Assembly: GCA_963930775.1 (NCBI GenBank)
Contig: OZ005707.1
Location: 5,704,001-5,768,000, forward strand
Direction: 5' to 3'
DNA length: 64,000 bases
DNA from: Cliona cf. orientalis
Taxonomy: Eukaryota; Porifera; Demospongiae; Clionaida; Clionaidae
Both the position numbers and the translations under genes were made by a program. A model generated the notes under the pieces. The model was not told where the DNA came from. It saw only the letters and a program-made list of their open reading frames with translations, and searched no databases. Below, in pieces: positions 22,323 to 35,400 of the stretch. Each line of letters starts with the position of its first letter. Position 1 is the stretch's first letter.

Positions 22323-22559
22323 TTCTGAGCCTTTTATCCACGTGGACTCTGAAACAAAATAACATCCCATGCAGGGCCTAGGCTTTGGTTCACGATAATA
22401 ATATTAGCTATAGGGTGTAAAATCCATTCACAATCTAGCTACTAAGCTATTATTCAACATCTTTACCTGTGAGTGTGTGCATGTGTGTGTTCATGTATGT
22501 ATTGTACAAGTGTAACGGCCATAGTTATAGTGCTTCAACTACAGTGTACGTGCAGTGTG

Positions 22560-23095
22560 CTTGTTGGTATTTACAGTAGTGTGTGTGGGGGATAATTACT
22601 TCAAAGGTCTGTATGAGCTAGCAGTAATTGGGGAGGGTCCAACAAAACCTGTCGTGGTCATTAGTGTGTGATGTAATTTTTAATGTTTAATATCAAACTT
22701 TCAATTTGACTTAATTTCCGAACTTTGATAATAATATAATATTATAGAGCTTAATGCATTGTGTAATTACCCCTCCGTGACATGCATGCTGTATGACTTT
22801 TGGCATTACAGCTAGAGAACTAATAATAATAAAATTTAAAGGATTAATCTTTATGCAGAACTGTGATTTATATTGCTGCACTCTCACCTCAATGGAGAGT
22901 AAATACCCTTAATTTGTTAGCAAATTTGCTCCTCTACATACATAATTACACTTCCAGTGATACCTGTAATCACATTAACTCATTATTGAGTCCAGGAAAT
23001 GACTTGTTTCTAATGATGTGTTGTGTTTAGATGTGGAGCATTGGAGTGCTGAAGTCAGTATACTGCTGCATGCAGTCAGTATTATTAGAAGTAAT
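22560..23095 (+). pseudogene. Remnant of 3' end of the 494-aa gene (before A2)
   Basis: Matches intron 11 of the upstream gene (the GTGGTCATT(A/G)GTGTGTGA and TCAAACTTTCAATTTGAC words seen at 8720-8770) and then its last exon at about 23028-23090 (GATGTGGAGCAT..), which is degraded. No reading frame is maintained. Confidence 0.7.
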
Positions 23096-23156
23096 TATTA
23101 TCAGTGACACTTCATACCGTAATATTATTATATTAGCGTTTTGTTTGTTCACTGCA

Positions 23157-23233
23157 CTTCCTTCTAATTAAGAAGCCACATGCATGCACGTGTATGATAT
23201 TAATTTTTATTGGCGTTTAATGTTTGCGCATGC
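23157..23233 (+). promoter_or_regulatory. Conserved proximal promoter block of receptor A2
   Basis: Same CTTCCTTCTAATTAAGAAG palindrome-like box and TGCGCATGC (23225-23233) as in front of A1 and A3. Confidence 0.5.
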
Positions 23234-23300
23234 TCAAAACATAGGAATCGCTAGGAGAGCTCTTGCCCTCCGATCCGCAGTGCTAGTCGAAGCTAATACG

Positions 23301-26300
23301 ATGGCTATAAAGTTTTATTTTATCGATGTAAATTTATTAATTTTGATACTTGCAACACCGATGATAAACGCTGTTGCGGCTAGTAACAATGATGACTTGC
23401 ACTATGGCCCCTACTTGGAGGTCTACCCGCCCGTTGATCTCTCTCAAAATCAGTTCGACTGTATCCCTCAGCCAGCTGAAACAAGAACGTGTCCGCTCTA
23501 CATTGCGTTGACCATGTCCTTCGGCGGTGAATATTTCAGCAGCGGAGTTGTGCCGGGTGTGCAGTATGCTCTCGACCAGATTAACGCCGATCCGGACTTA
23601 TTACCTGGATACTCGCTTCACTACACACTCACTGACTCACAGGTACAGCTTAACTTCTGGCAATGTAATATGTTATATATACCGCTATAGAGATACTATG
23701 ATGCCTCGGATGCCACACTGGCTCATATACATTACTTGCAATGTAGCTATAGCCGATGATTAAATTTATAATTTTCTGCTTGATACAGTGCAATAGAACA
23801 GTGTCCCTAAGAGCCCTCCATGCTCAACTCTTCAATCCACCAACTAAGATAGCTGCCATGGGCTCAGGCTGCTCCATTGCAACTGAAGCATCTGCTGAAG
23901 TATCACACTTTTACAACATTACACAGGTAGGTGACGATAATAATTATGCATGAATCCAACTCATGCATGCCTCCTAATTACATACCAAGTGCTGCACTGA
24001 TGACTCGGAGGCACAATTAGGCCAAAGCAGCTGTCACTATTTCGTTATGTACACATCCATTATTATCTCTATATTATAGATATCTATTGTGTTTTATATT
24101 ATACAGCTGTCATGTGTTTCATCATCAGCTGCTCTGGCCAATCGAGTTCAGTACCCTAACTACTTTCAGCTACTTGCACCAGATGCCAATTTGGCGGATG
24201 GATTTCTTGCCATCATAAAACAGTTTGGATGGAGAAAAGTGGCTCTTATTGTGCAGGAGGAAAACCTACTGACAGTTGTGAGTTCAAATTTTCTTCAAAC
24301 ACAATTGGGAAATGTAGCTAAAGACCCCATCTAACAAATTTATGTGTGTTAATTGCTATTACTATCACTGAGACATGTACAGATTGAACCAGTGGTGTCG
24401 CCAGGGGGGTGCATATGTGGGTTCATTTGCACCCAATCCATGCATCTGTGCACACCCATCCTATATATGCATATGTATCCACCTGTGCAGTTACTTTCAA
24501 TAACTTTCCCCCAGTAAACAATTATTATCTAGAGACACCACTGGGTTAAACTTCCTTTCAGTGCAGAAAATGGACGTGATTCAACAGCAGGACACATAGC
24601 AACATGATATTATATCTTGACCCTTATTAATTTGACCATTATAGAGCTTCCTCAACCAGGTCCATTGTTGCTGAAAGACCCTGGTTGTACATGTAGCTAG
24701 GGAAGTTTCCTGAGAAAGTCCTGGCAGAGGGCCAACTTGAACATCCTGTTATTGTGCATGGGTTTATGTCTAGCTATCGGTAGCCTAGGATCCTCCCAGG
24801 CTTTCAATGTTCAGTACATGCAATATTTATCTGCATGTAGCCAACATTGAAGAACTGCATAGCATGGATTGAAGCTAGTCTTCAAGTTCCACTCTCTTTT
24901 AGCTTGCTCTAACGAAAGTTAATTATCTTTTCTAGACTATGGACAGACTCAAGCAAGCTCTGGATCACAATAGTATCAAATACTCTGAGAGGCAATTTGA
25001 AACAGAAAAGGGGATAGAATCACTTGGAGAAAATCCATTTGTATGTCACTAATAATTAAGGACCTAAGCTTATTGTATTATGCGATAGCTAGAAATCATA
25101 CACTACATACACGTAATGTGTATACAGGATCCTGAAGCAAGAATATTCATTGCTGCTATGTACTATGTCAGAGCACAACATCTTATGTGTAAGGTAGGCA
25201 GGAATAGCATGCTAGCTCCCTTCCTATTACACTTAGCTCTCTCTTTTGGAATTAATTTCTAACACTTATTGTGTATAGGGAGTGGTCTGACATGCAAGAT
25301 CATTCCAGATATCAAATTAACGACAGTGTCAATCGTCTGCAGGCGTTTGAGTATGGTATAAGATATCCTCAATACATCTTTCTCTTCTTCGGATGGTATC
25401 CTAACAACTGGTGGGTAGGGACAGAGGAAGAACAGGATCTCCTTCACAACATGTCAGCATTCTCAGACTGCACTGCTGAACAGAGAGCAAGTGTGGTGCC
25501 TTACTCACTGCTAGCTGGCTCCACTTCAGGCTGAATTCCTGCAGGATCAAAATGAAAGTGCCATCATTAGCAGCGGCATTGTGAGTTTAAAGTCAATGCA
25601 AGTAACGATACATCCAAGTAGAAGACTGTAGCTGATCCCAAAAGTACTAGTAATAATTATTGAGCCAGATTGGTGATGAAACCTTTACGTTAGAAGGCAT
25701 AGCTAACCGTTACAGAGAAATCATTCTTAGCTACTACCTGCATACTATAGCTTTGATGTAGCTCTTGAGCGTGACATGATACACTGTCATTAAAGCTTTT
25801 CTAGTTGATTACAGTGTCTATAAGCTATGGATAACATAATTAGACACATACATGAAACCAAGAAACTGCACTATTAGAACTTCCATTGCAGAATGGTACG
25901 CAGTTTCTAGCCGAATACAACAGATATCTGACTATGTCGAGATTCAGTGTAGCATCAGATGTCTATTCTCAGCAGTGCTATGATGCCACATGGGCTCTAG
26001 CATACGCCCTCAATGACACACTAACTGGTGAGACAAGGCATATTACAGTATCCCTGACTATAATTAGCAATAATGACAGAGCATCAACGAGAGGGAGGGA
26101 TTGATCTACAACAGTTTCAGTACAACAATTCTCAAGTGCTGCAAAAGGTCAAGGGTCACTTGGAAAATACAGATTTCATTGGAGTTACGGTATGTTATCC
26201 AGCTACCAGCAAAAAGTTACATACACACCCTGTCAATCTGATTATCAAAGATCTATAATATTGCACACAGGGGAGAATTACATTTGGTCCTGATGGTGTT

Positions 26301-28628
26301 CGCAGGGTAAATAGACTTGTTGTGCTAAGCTACCAACCCCATCAAGAAGGTGCGGTGGGATTAAAATTTAATCAGCTAGCTACTGGTATTTCTCTTGACT
26401 TTATACCCTCATTAATTTAGAAAACAATGCCATTGATGTTACAAGGATTGGTACCGTAAAGGTAACAGACAATGGTTCTGTAACGTTTAATTTTAATCAT
26501 GAGCATAATGAAGAAAATATCTGGGGTTCAGGTAGGTTATTCATTGTAGTTATTAATTTTTTGAAATGGCCATAATAATTATCACCATGTATAATTAATA
26601 TTATGCACACAGCTGGAGTGCCATATGACGGAGTGCCAACCACTCGCTTGGTGACTGTCAAAGTGCCATTGGCAGTATTCTACATCATGCTCGGAGTAGC
26701 GGGCATCATCTTCGCGATCGGTTGCCTCTGTTTCAACTTTATCTACCGAAAAAATCCGTTAGTATCAAAATCAAACATGCTCATAAAATTAATGATTATT
26801 ATGGTTATAATAATGTGTCAATAATATTATCATCATCATGCACCATTGTTTTAGGCTTATTCGTATTACGAGCCCCAACTTGAACTACCTGATTGGAATT
26901 GGAGCAATCATACTCTATATTGATATCAGTCTTTTCGTTGCACCATCCACCAATCACAAAGTGGTGACAGTTTTGTGCAATGTGAGTTTCTTTAGTGTTA
27001 AAGTTGACACACAGTAATTACAATCTAACTTGCACAGCTTTCTCCATGGTTCAATGCCATTGGCTACTCCCTCTGCTTTGGTACCATAGTGGTGAAAATG
27101 TTTCGTGTCTACTACATCTTTAACAATCCAACTCCAACTAAGAAAACAGTAAGCTACATAGTTGCACACTGGCACTATCATGTAGCTACAGTGTAATGCA
27201 TGATCTTACTGTTGCATATTAAATCAATAGCTTTATGTAATTTACCATGCATCATCACCTATTCTCAAGGCTAGGCAACTACACTGGCTATAGGTGGCTC
27301 TGGTTTAAGTTACGGTTCACGTAGATGCCTGAGCAGGTAGCGGTTCCCTCAGTTTGGGGTGGGGGTAGGTTGGGGGGGGGGGGGGGGCAGTCGGAGCTAA
27401 TTGACAATAGATTGTTGCTATAATTAATCTGCATGAACATTCTGAATTTTTAGGCTATATATGATTGGAAGTTGGCACTCCTTGTTCTCTTATTGGTTGG
27501 AATTGACGTCCTGATCTTAACCATTTTTCTGGTGGTTGAAGGAGTGAGCAATAGGCTCGATGACATCAAAGTAGTGCAAGACAGAGAAAATCCTATGAGT
27601 ATTGAAGGGGTAAGAATCTACATTATCAGTAAAATTGATAATTACCATACTCAATCTAATACAACGTATGGAAAAAAATAATTTCAATTTCGAAAAAACG
27701 CGCCTTTTTCTGGTAAAGGTCGTCAGTTGCTCATATATAAACATTATGAGAATTCCAAAAAATTCATGCTAATTTATTGCGTTAAATTGGATCATGCGTT
27801 GCATTCGATTAACTACGGTATCACTCATTTTGTACACCTTTACCTCATACAATAATAACGAATTTGTTAATCCAGGAGCTTCAAATTATTACCTTATTCT
27901 TCATTGCTGTGTGTAAATCGAAGGGCCGTGACATTGCTTTGGGTATTCTCTATGGTTACAAGGCACTCTTGCAAATCGTTGCCATTTTGTTTGCATTCTC
28001 CACAAGAAAGGTCAAAGTTAAGGGTCTCGACGATGCCAAGTACATTGTCACTGCCGTCTATGTCACCAGTATTGTTACAGCTGTCATCATTGTTGCTACG
28101 TACACCCTTTACGACTATAGCAATGCACTGTCTGCCGTCCTATGCGGTGGAATATTCATCGGAGCCACCATTATCCTGCTACTCGTCTTCATACCAAAGG
28201 TCAGAGATATAGAATGAGTATGAGCTAATAAGCTTTAGTGTAAATGATGGGCACCCACCTGCAAACAGCGGAATTGGTACAGGGTCGTTTGAGGAGGCGC
28301 GGGTAATAGATTACCTCATGGGTTACATAATAAAATTTAATACCCGACCAGGGAAAATCATCACGGCCTCTCTCTCGTACTCATGCAGATGGTTGCATTA
28401 TACAAAGATCCAGAAGGAAAAACAGTTACTATATTTACCAGGCCTATCAGTGTCTCTCAGCACTCTCCTCAGCCTCGTGCCAAGTCAGATATCTCAATAG
28501 CAGTACAAAAGTCATTGAATTTGACCGATCACTCAACTGCAAGTGAAGTAGAATTGCTGAGAAGGAGGATCTGTGAGCTAGAGTCAAGGCTGGCCAATGG
28601 GAATCATGAAAAGATTAATTTGGAGTAG
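23301..28628 (+). pseudogene. GABA-B-like class C GPCR, copy A2, frameshifted in exon 6
   Basis: Sixteen exons as in A1: 23301-23642, 23789-23926, 24107-24277, 24936-25040, 25128-25193, 25343-25580, 25892-26027, 26080-26189, 26271-26349, 26421-26531, 26613-26757, 26855-26981, 27038-27148, 27454-27609, 27876-28199 and 28389-28628. Every exon has the family length modulo 3 except exon 6, which is 238 instead of 231 nt. An extra 7 bp (GCTAGCT, about 25510-25516) shifts the frame and brings a stop at 25532. The product would be a secreted fragment of the flytrap domain without membrane segments. Splice sites and all downstream exons are otherwise healthy, so this is a very young lesion, an allelic variant, or an assembly error. 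Exons 4-6 differ noticeably from A1 (for example FFGWYPNNWW). Confidence 0.8.
24390..24543. mobile_element. hAT-like MITE in intron 3 of A2
   Basis: 154 bp with ends CAGTGGTGTCGC and the inverse GAGACACCACTG. The flanks GATTGAAC and GGTTAAAC are a weak 8-bp duplication (6 of 8). Confidence 0.65.
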
Positions 28629-28817
28629 CTAATTATTAATAATGCATGAGTGGAACTAAAATTAGCCATTAAAGTAATAATGTCATTAGTTGCGGCTCTG
28701 AACCTGTCATAATAAGTATGTTTGTCTCATTTGGAATTATCACTATAATTATGGATTAATGTCATGTGTACAATAGTTATATAACTAAGCCTGAATACAA
28801 TATTTTCAGTACAATAA
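28629..28817. other. 3' flank of A2
   Basis: AT-rich sequence shared with the 3' flanks of A3 and A4; no gene seen. Confidence 0.5.
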
Positions 28818-28898
28818 TAGTCAAAAAGATCAGCAAGGTGTCCTTAGATCATCTATATTATAGATGATCTAAGGACACCTTGCTGATCTTTTTGACTA
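28818..28898. repeat. Perfect 81-bp palindrome (40-bp arms, 1-nt centre)
   Basis: The left arm starts TAGTCAAAAAGATCAGCAAG and the right arm is its exact reverse complement, with a single T at the centre. In the equivalent spacer after A3 (about 38960-38995) only one arm is present, so the palindrome arose here by local inverted duplication or is an assembly artefact. Confidence 0.9.
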
Positions 28899-29221
28899 GT
28901 GCATGTGTAATAATAAATTATATCATAGATCCACTGGTAGACTTCCGAACCATGCAATAGTACAAAACATTGGCTCATGTCTTGTTAATTCATCGCCAAA
29001 TATTACTCCCTGTAGTACAGCTTGGACCAGTAGCAACTACACAAGATTTAATGTATGGCTCACTGTTCGAAAGTTTACTTCAGCTCTCATATCCTGGCAA
29101 CAATTATTTTTGTCTCGCTATCAAATGTTCGCACTGAGTTAATGGGTACCTTGAGACTTTAATACCCCAAAGTTCAAGAGTCCAATGATACCATTCCTCT
29201 TTACTTTATCAAGCTTCCCTA
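28899..29221 (+). pseudogene. Remnant of type B receptor promoter and exon 1 (after A2)
   Basis: Aligns by eye with the 5' region and exon 1 of B1 (51950-52320): CTGTTCGAAAGTTTA, TACCTTGAGACTTTAATACCCC and AAAGTTCAAGAGTCCA recur. Stop codons and indels break the frame and the similarity ends in the middle of exon 1 at about 29221, where sequence from exon 2 of the 494-aa gene begins. Confidence 0.8.
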
Positions 29222-32200
29222 GCTCTGTGGATCGTTAGACAATGAAATTGATAACAATAATGAGCAAATCATTGTCACAGTGATGCCCATTCATCTAGTA
29301 TGTTATCATCGGAATCCGAATGGAGCCCACTTCTCTCTGAACTATAATATTATTAGCTATTTCCAATTCCCCCGATGGAAACTGCATGGTCAAAAATTTA
29401 AAGTACATGCACATGTAGTGAGCCTGGGAGATGGGAGTTATACATGCAGTGATGGTGGTGGTGATATGTATGAGGGGAAGGAACACTGAGGTGCCCCTGT
29501 GCAACGAACTGGTAACGAAGTTGACAATGGTAGTGAGGGTGCTGGTATAGGGGGTACAGTAAATAAAGAGCGAAGAAATAAGTGATGCTGACCTTTGAGG
29601 ATAATAGCTAACATGGATGTGGATGCCCTGCTACCACCGAAGTCTGCAGGTACTTTTACAGTGCTGTAGGCTCCCATGCATGTATGCTTAAACCTAACTT
29701 CAGTAACTAGTGATTAAATTTTGGGCCTGCATGCCATCTAGCTACCTGGGTCATACATCTGTATGGAAGCTGCTACTTTTTCCCCTTGTAATGTCTTGCC
29801 CAGGATACTACGGTATCATACAGTATAAACAGGTCCTCTGATAGAAATTCCTAATTTTGACTACTTCCACCAGGAATACTACAGAGTAGCATAAGCACAT
29901 CATTGTATGTTGCATGGGAGGTCAAAATCAACTTGTGTACTAACTTAGGCTGGGAGGTGTGAACAAGCAAGGTGCATGTATGCTGAGAACTGCAGTAGAT
30001 AAACTAGACTTAGTCAAAATTAGGAATTTCTGTCAGCGGGCCTGTTTATACTGCATAATACCGTAGTGTCCTGGGCAAGCACCAACACACCACATTTCGC
30101 TACAGTTGTCAGCATGCGTGCACCTTGCATGTTCACACCACCCCCAGCCTAAGTGAGTACACATGTTGCTTTTGACCTCCTATGCATATGATAAACATAC
30201 AAATCTTATGCTTACGCTGCCCCTGCAATATATGCCTGGCAGAATTTAATTTACTTGTTTTGCTATGAGCTTCTTTGTTTCTTTTTCCTGGCCTCCAGGT
30301 CTGGGTACACAGATACTACCAATCTCATCATCCAAAGGCAAGAAGTGTAAGCTTTCATAGCAGCCATCCAGCAGGCCTACTGATACTTTTGTGAATTGTT
30401 TAAAACTATGGGAAACTATGGGAGGGCTTGGGTATAAGGCTAAGATTTCATATGCAGAATTGGAAATAGAAATATTGAAATTCGTGTGGAGACCATAGTT
30501 ACTGTATCTCTTTAATACAGTTTTGCACCTCCAAGGGTATTATGAGGTACTATCTTGCACAGGCGTAGGAACCATGGTGCCTCTGAGTGTAGATCTTGCC
30601 CACAAAGCCGCTTTATCAAACCACACTCCTCCACTTGTATTTCTTCCATCGTACAGAGGGAGAGTATGATAGATAAAAGGAAGAGGTCATCAAGCAAGCC
30701 TAAGAAAAGTAGCAGGAGGGTCAAAGACAAATCATCTGAAGGTGGTGGATATCGACATGTACATGAAAATCAAGTATGTACCCTGAATGAATGCATATAC
30801 ATGTACATGCCATGCCATTGTGATGATGCTCTTAATGCTCTCTTTTCCTTACCTATCATCTATACATTCATCTGTATTATGCAGTACTTAGTAGTTAATT
30901 TTTTGGCCGGGTATTTGTGACATTTAAAAGCCTGTCTACATTGTATCTATCTATCCCACCCAGAAGTAGACCAGGGTGTGAAGTGATACAGAACGCTCTG
31001 GATAGTCACCAGTGCATGGGAGGGCACACAGGAGGAAAATTTATCCATGGTAACTCGGTGTTTACCTCAAAACCATTGTTTAGTTTACTCTCAGAATAAA
31101 TATAGCAATAGTTACATGTACATCCTATCAACACAGATGGGGGTCTGTGGTGCTCTAGTACAGTTCAGCTGCTATCAGCACAAACATGAATAAATGAGTG
31201 TGAAGGCCTCCATTAAATTTTACATTAGGCTAAACCTGAACTATCGTGTACACCATAATATTACATTCTTGTGACCCTAGCTACTATTGTACTATTAATT
31301 TTAATGTCCACTGCGTTTTTTTAATATCCACTACTTTTATAAATTCCCACAGCTGCAGCATCTCTAAATGTCTTCTGTGAGTCACGTCACATTTCCACTG
31401 TGATTTACGTAAATGTCCACTACTTTCATAAACCCCCAGTCTTTTCTAAAAATTAATGCTTTCCAACTTTTGACACAAACAGTACGCCATACATTATCTA
31501 AAGTGCTTCCATTTCCATCACAGCCAGCTCAGTGTTTGCGCTTCCTAGTTGAGAAAACAAGGATAATACATAGTTAGATAATTATTATTGGTTACTAAAT
31601 TGATTCCCAGCCAGCAATCTCAACAAAGTTCCATTTCTGTGTTGATACAAAATTAATGATACACTAGTGCAATGTGTATGCATTTCTATCACTTTAGATT
31701 GAATACTTGCATATTGCGACAGCTTAAGAGGAGAGACTAAAAGAGGTATGTTAATCATCACATAATCCTACTTGTGCCTGTGACCAGAGATGAATGTGTG
31801 TGCAAGGCCATCGGAACCGCTTTTTGAGCCTTTTATCCATGTAGAAAACATTTGACATCTGCATGGTTCACAGTCTAGCTATTGTTCAACATTCATAGTG
31901 TGTGTGCGTGATACTAAGCTATTGCTCAATGTTTGAAGTTGCTGCTTGGGTGTGTGTGTGTATGTGTGTGCATGCATGTGTGTGATCATGTATGACATTG
32001 TAAGTCAAATGCAACGCTTCATAGAGAGAGGGATTCTGGCTTAGTCCATTGGGCTTAAACATAGATTGGGGGACTTTAGACAAACCCCCTTAACAAATTC
32101 ATTCCTCTACATAATTTGTAACAATTATCTGTGGTCATTGTTAAGGAAATAATATGCCTTGTTTCTTTGCTACAGATTTTGGATGTGGAGCATCAGATTG

Positions 32201-32245
32201 CTGATCAAAGTCGACATACTGTTGCAGTCAGGCTCACTCAATTAT
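29222..32245 (+). pseudogene. Truncated, decayed copy of the 494-aa gene (between A2 and A3)
   Basis: Starts inside exon 2 (equivalent to about 5240) and runs to the final exon. Recognisable exon relics: exon 2 part 29226-29650, exon 3 about 30300-30347, exon 4 about 30657-30750, exon 6 about 30962-31049, exon 7 about 31699-31745 (with a TAA) and exon 12 about 32176-32245. Frameshifts and stops are frequent. No independent gene is supported here. Confidence 0.8.
31285..31500. repeat. Interspersed repeat related to the element at 12258-17195
   Basis: Shares words such as AAATGTCCACTACTTT, CATAAACCCCCAG and TTTTCTAAAAATTAATG with the split element in A1 intron 3. Boundaries are approximate. 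Confidence 0.5.
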
Positions 32246-32338
32246 TATAAAGAAATTAATCAGTGACACTTCATTGTTATGTACAATTTATTATACCATG
32301 TTACCAGCAATTCTTTCAGTCAACGACTTTGTTTCCAA

Positions 32339-32406
32339 CTTCCTTCTAATTAAGAAGCCACAGGAATGTACACTACCGGTAGCGTTTTGCGCATGCTCAA
32401 AGCATA
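32339..32406 (+). promoter_or_regulatory. Conserved proximal promoter block of receptor A3
   Basis: CTTCCTTCTAATTAAGAAG box followed by TGCGCATGC at 32398-32406, as in A1 and A2. Confidence 0.5.
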
Positions 32407-32468
32407 CATTAAAAGAGCTGTTATAATACTCTCTGCAGTGCTAGTCGAGGTTTGGCTATAGTTACACA

Positions 32469-35400
32469 ATGGCTATCAAGTTTCATTTCATCGGAGCAAA
32501 TTTACTTATAACGTTGATTGCAACACCGAGTATAAATGCTATTGCTACTAGTAATAATGATGACTTTGGGCCCTACTTGGAGGTCTACCCGCCCGTTGAT
32601 CTCTCTCAAAATCAGCTCGACTGCATTCCTCAAACTGATAGAACGTGCCCGCTCTATATCGCCTTATCCATGTCCTTCGGCGGCGAATATTTCAGCGGTG
32701 GGATTGTGCCGGGCGTGCAGTATGCTATCGACCAGATTAACGCCGATCCGGACTTATTACCTGGATACTCGCTTCACTACACACTCACTGACTCACAGGT
32801 ACGTATACAGTTGTAACAAAATTATCATTGAAAAATCTTCCCATGCTTTGGTAGCTATGCCATCTAGAGTAACTATGATCATCCGCAGCCATGCACACTG
32901 GCTCATGATCATAATCATTAATATGCCGGCTGAATGCGCCACTATTAAAATTAATGTGCCATAATTATAATAATATTATTATAGTGCAATAGAACAGTGT
33001 CCCTAAGAGCTCTCTATGCTCAACTCTTCAATCCACCAATTAAGATAGCTGCCATGGGCTCAGGCTGCTCCATTGCAACTGAAGCATCTGCTGAAGTATC
33101 GCACTTCTACAATATAACACAGGTATAATTATTATTATAGGTGACGATAATAATACATTATCTATGAATCAGTGAGTGATATGATTCGTGCCTGAAAAAT
33201 AATAGCAAGTGACCTATTAAGTAAGCTAGTTACATAGGTCTTCTGTTGAAGTGGCTGGCCCACCTATGGTACTGTACTAGCTAGCTGACAAGCTTAGGAC
33301 CATTAGGCCATGTATAGCTGTGTGTAAATCTAGTTGCAGTTGGTGGCTACCTACTTTAAGTTTTCTTGTAGATTGTCATGATATTGTATAATAATTATGG
33401 TGGACTTTACTGGAACATACACTGCATGCAGGTGTCATGTGTTTCATCATCAGTTGCTCTGGCCAACAGAGTTCAGTACCCTAGCTATTTTCAGGTACTC
33501 TCACCAGATGCCAATTTGGCGGATGGATTTCTTGCCATCATAAAACAGTTTGGATGGAGAAAAGTGGCTCTTATTGTGCAGGATGAAAACCTACTGACAG
33601 TTGTGAATTTAAGTATAATACTTATTCTTCAAACAGCAACTGCACCGGGTAAATTAATTATGAGGATCCCCCCTCCCCCCCCCCCCCCCCCCGAGAAGGT
33701 CCCATTAAGGACTGACTTTAACACCGTAACACAGCTGTTGTTTATGTCTATCTGTAGCCTCATCTCCAGACTCCTCTCATTATTGCAATGCATGATACAT
33801 TTTTCTGTGTGTAACATTCTCAGTATCCTTGAAGGAACTTGGGGTCAAAGCTATATAATATTATAGTCTATCAAAAAATGCAATGAATTTATGGTGTAAG
33901 CCTACGAGCAAGCCTTCTCTATTATAATACATACAATATCTAGAAAATGAGCTGGGAATCTAATTAACCTAGCCTGGGGGCATTGGCAGGCTAATGTTGG
34001 GTCTATAGCTAAGCCATCTTTAACTTGCTCAAAGTAATGCACTGTTATCTCTTCCAGACTATGGATAGGCTCAAGCGATTTCTGGATCATAATGGCATCA
34101 AGTACTCCGAGAGGCAATTTGAAACGAAAGAGGGCATAGAATCACTAGGAGAAAACCCATTCGTATGACACTAACTTTAATCTAGTATAAGAATCTAAGT
34201 GTACACACTACATATACATGCATATTAAATTTTATTATCATGTGTACAGGACCCTGAAGCAAGAATATTTGTACTTGCTATGTACCAAAACAGAGCACTA
34301 CCTCTCATGTGTAAGGTAGGCATTCCCATAATAATAATAATATTATAACATTTGTGGGTTAGCCCACTTTGCTTCTGAACCCTTCACTATACCTAGACTA
34401 AGTCTCACAAGTATATAGCCACCATGTATTATTATGTACATGATATTATGCATTCAGTGCCATTCACTAGCTATAGTTCTCTCTGCTGTAGCTAGCTACT
34501 TAAATGTTGTGTAGCTATAATATTATTGTAGAGTAAAGACAGAGTGATCTGGCATGCAAGATCACTCCAGGTATGACTGAATAAATGTAAATCTTTTGCC
34601 TGCATGCAGGCATTTGAGCATGGTATACGATACCCCCAATACATTTTTCTCTTCTACGGAGCGTATGAAAACAACTGGTGGGTGGGGACACAGGAAGAAC
34701 AGGATATCCTTCGCAACATGTCAGCGTTTTCAGGCTGCACTGCTGAACAGAGGGCAAGTGTGGTGCCTTACTCACTGGCTCCACTTCAGGCTGAATTCCT
34801 GCAGGATCAAAATGAGAGTACCATCATTAGCAGCGGGATTGTGAGCTACAAAGTCTATTATGATGCATATCTAACACAAAGGCTGTAACTTTGAAAGTGA
34901 TGTTTAGAGATGCAGCTTACATACTAGTTATACAGTAACAGAGAAATTAAGCTATATAACTACCTGGCAGTGTGCTATACAGCTTTGATGTACAGTGTAG
35001 TCCACTTAAATCGAATATCAAAATCCATGAAAATTATTAATAAACGAAAATTTGAATTACAAAGATCCATATAAACCACTGTATAGAGACCCTGCAATGC
35101 TTATTAATGGAGCATTCAGCCATATAGCTATGAAGCTTTAGAATTGTTCTGAGAGTGATTTAGGTAATAGACACTTATAGTTTCATAGCTCAAGGAGGAT
35201 TGTAGTGATCTCCATGTAATCTATGTCCTATATTTATATAAATATGTGTACTTTTGTATGCTAAAGCTGGCTGTAATTTTTCTGATTAAGAGAAAAGACC
35301 AATTCAAATTTGTGTATATATTAGCTCTATGTAGGGAATCTGAAAGAATTTGTATTAGACGAAAATTCGTCTTAAGCAGATTTGAATTAAGTGGACTACA

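Larger units (their letters stand above)
21604..23156. other. Spacer between A1 and A2
   Basis: Contains a hAT-like MITE (21724-22168), a long GT microsatellite (22259-22322) and, from about 22560, a decayed copy of the last intron and last exon of the 494-aa gene. No intact gene is seen. Confidence 0.6.

Noticed and set aside
25505-25535. Rescue of the A2 exon 6 frameshift by a small intron
   Set aside because: No GT-AG pair around the 7-bp insertion restores the frame at a plausible intron size.
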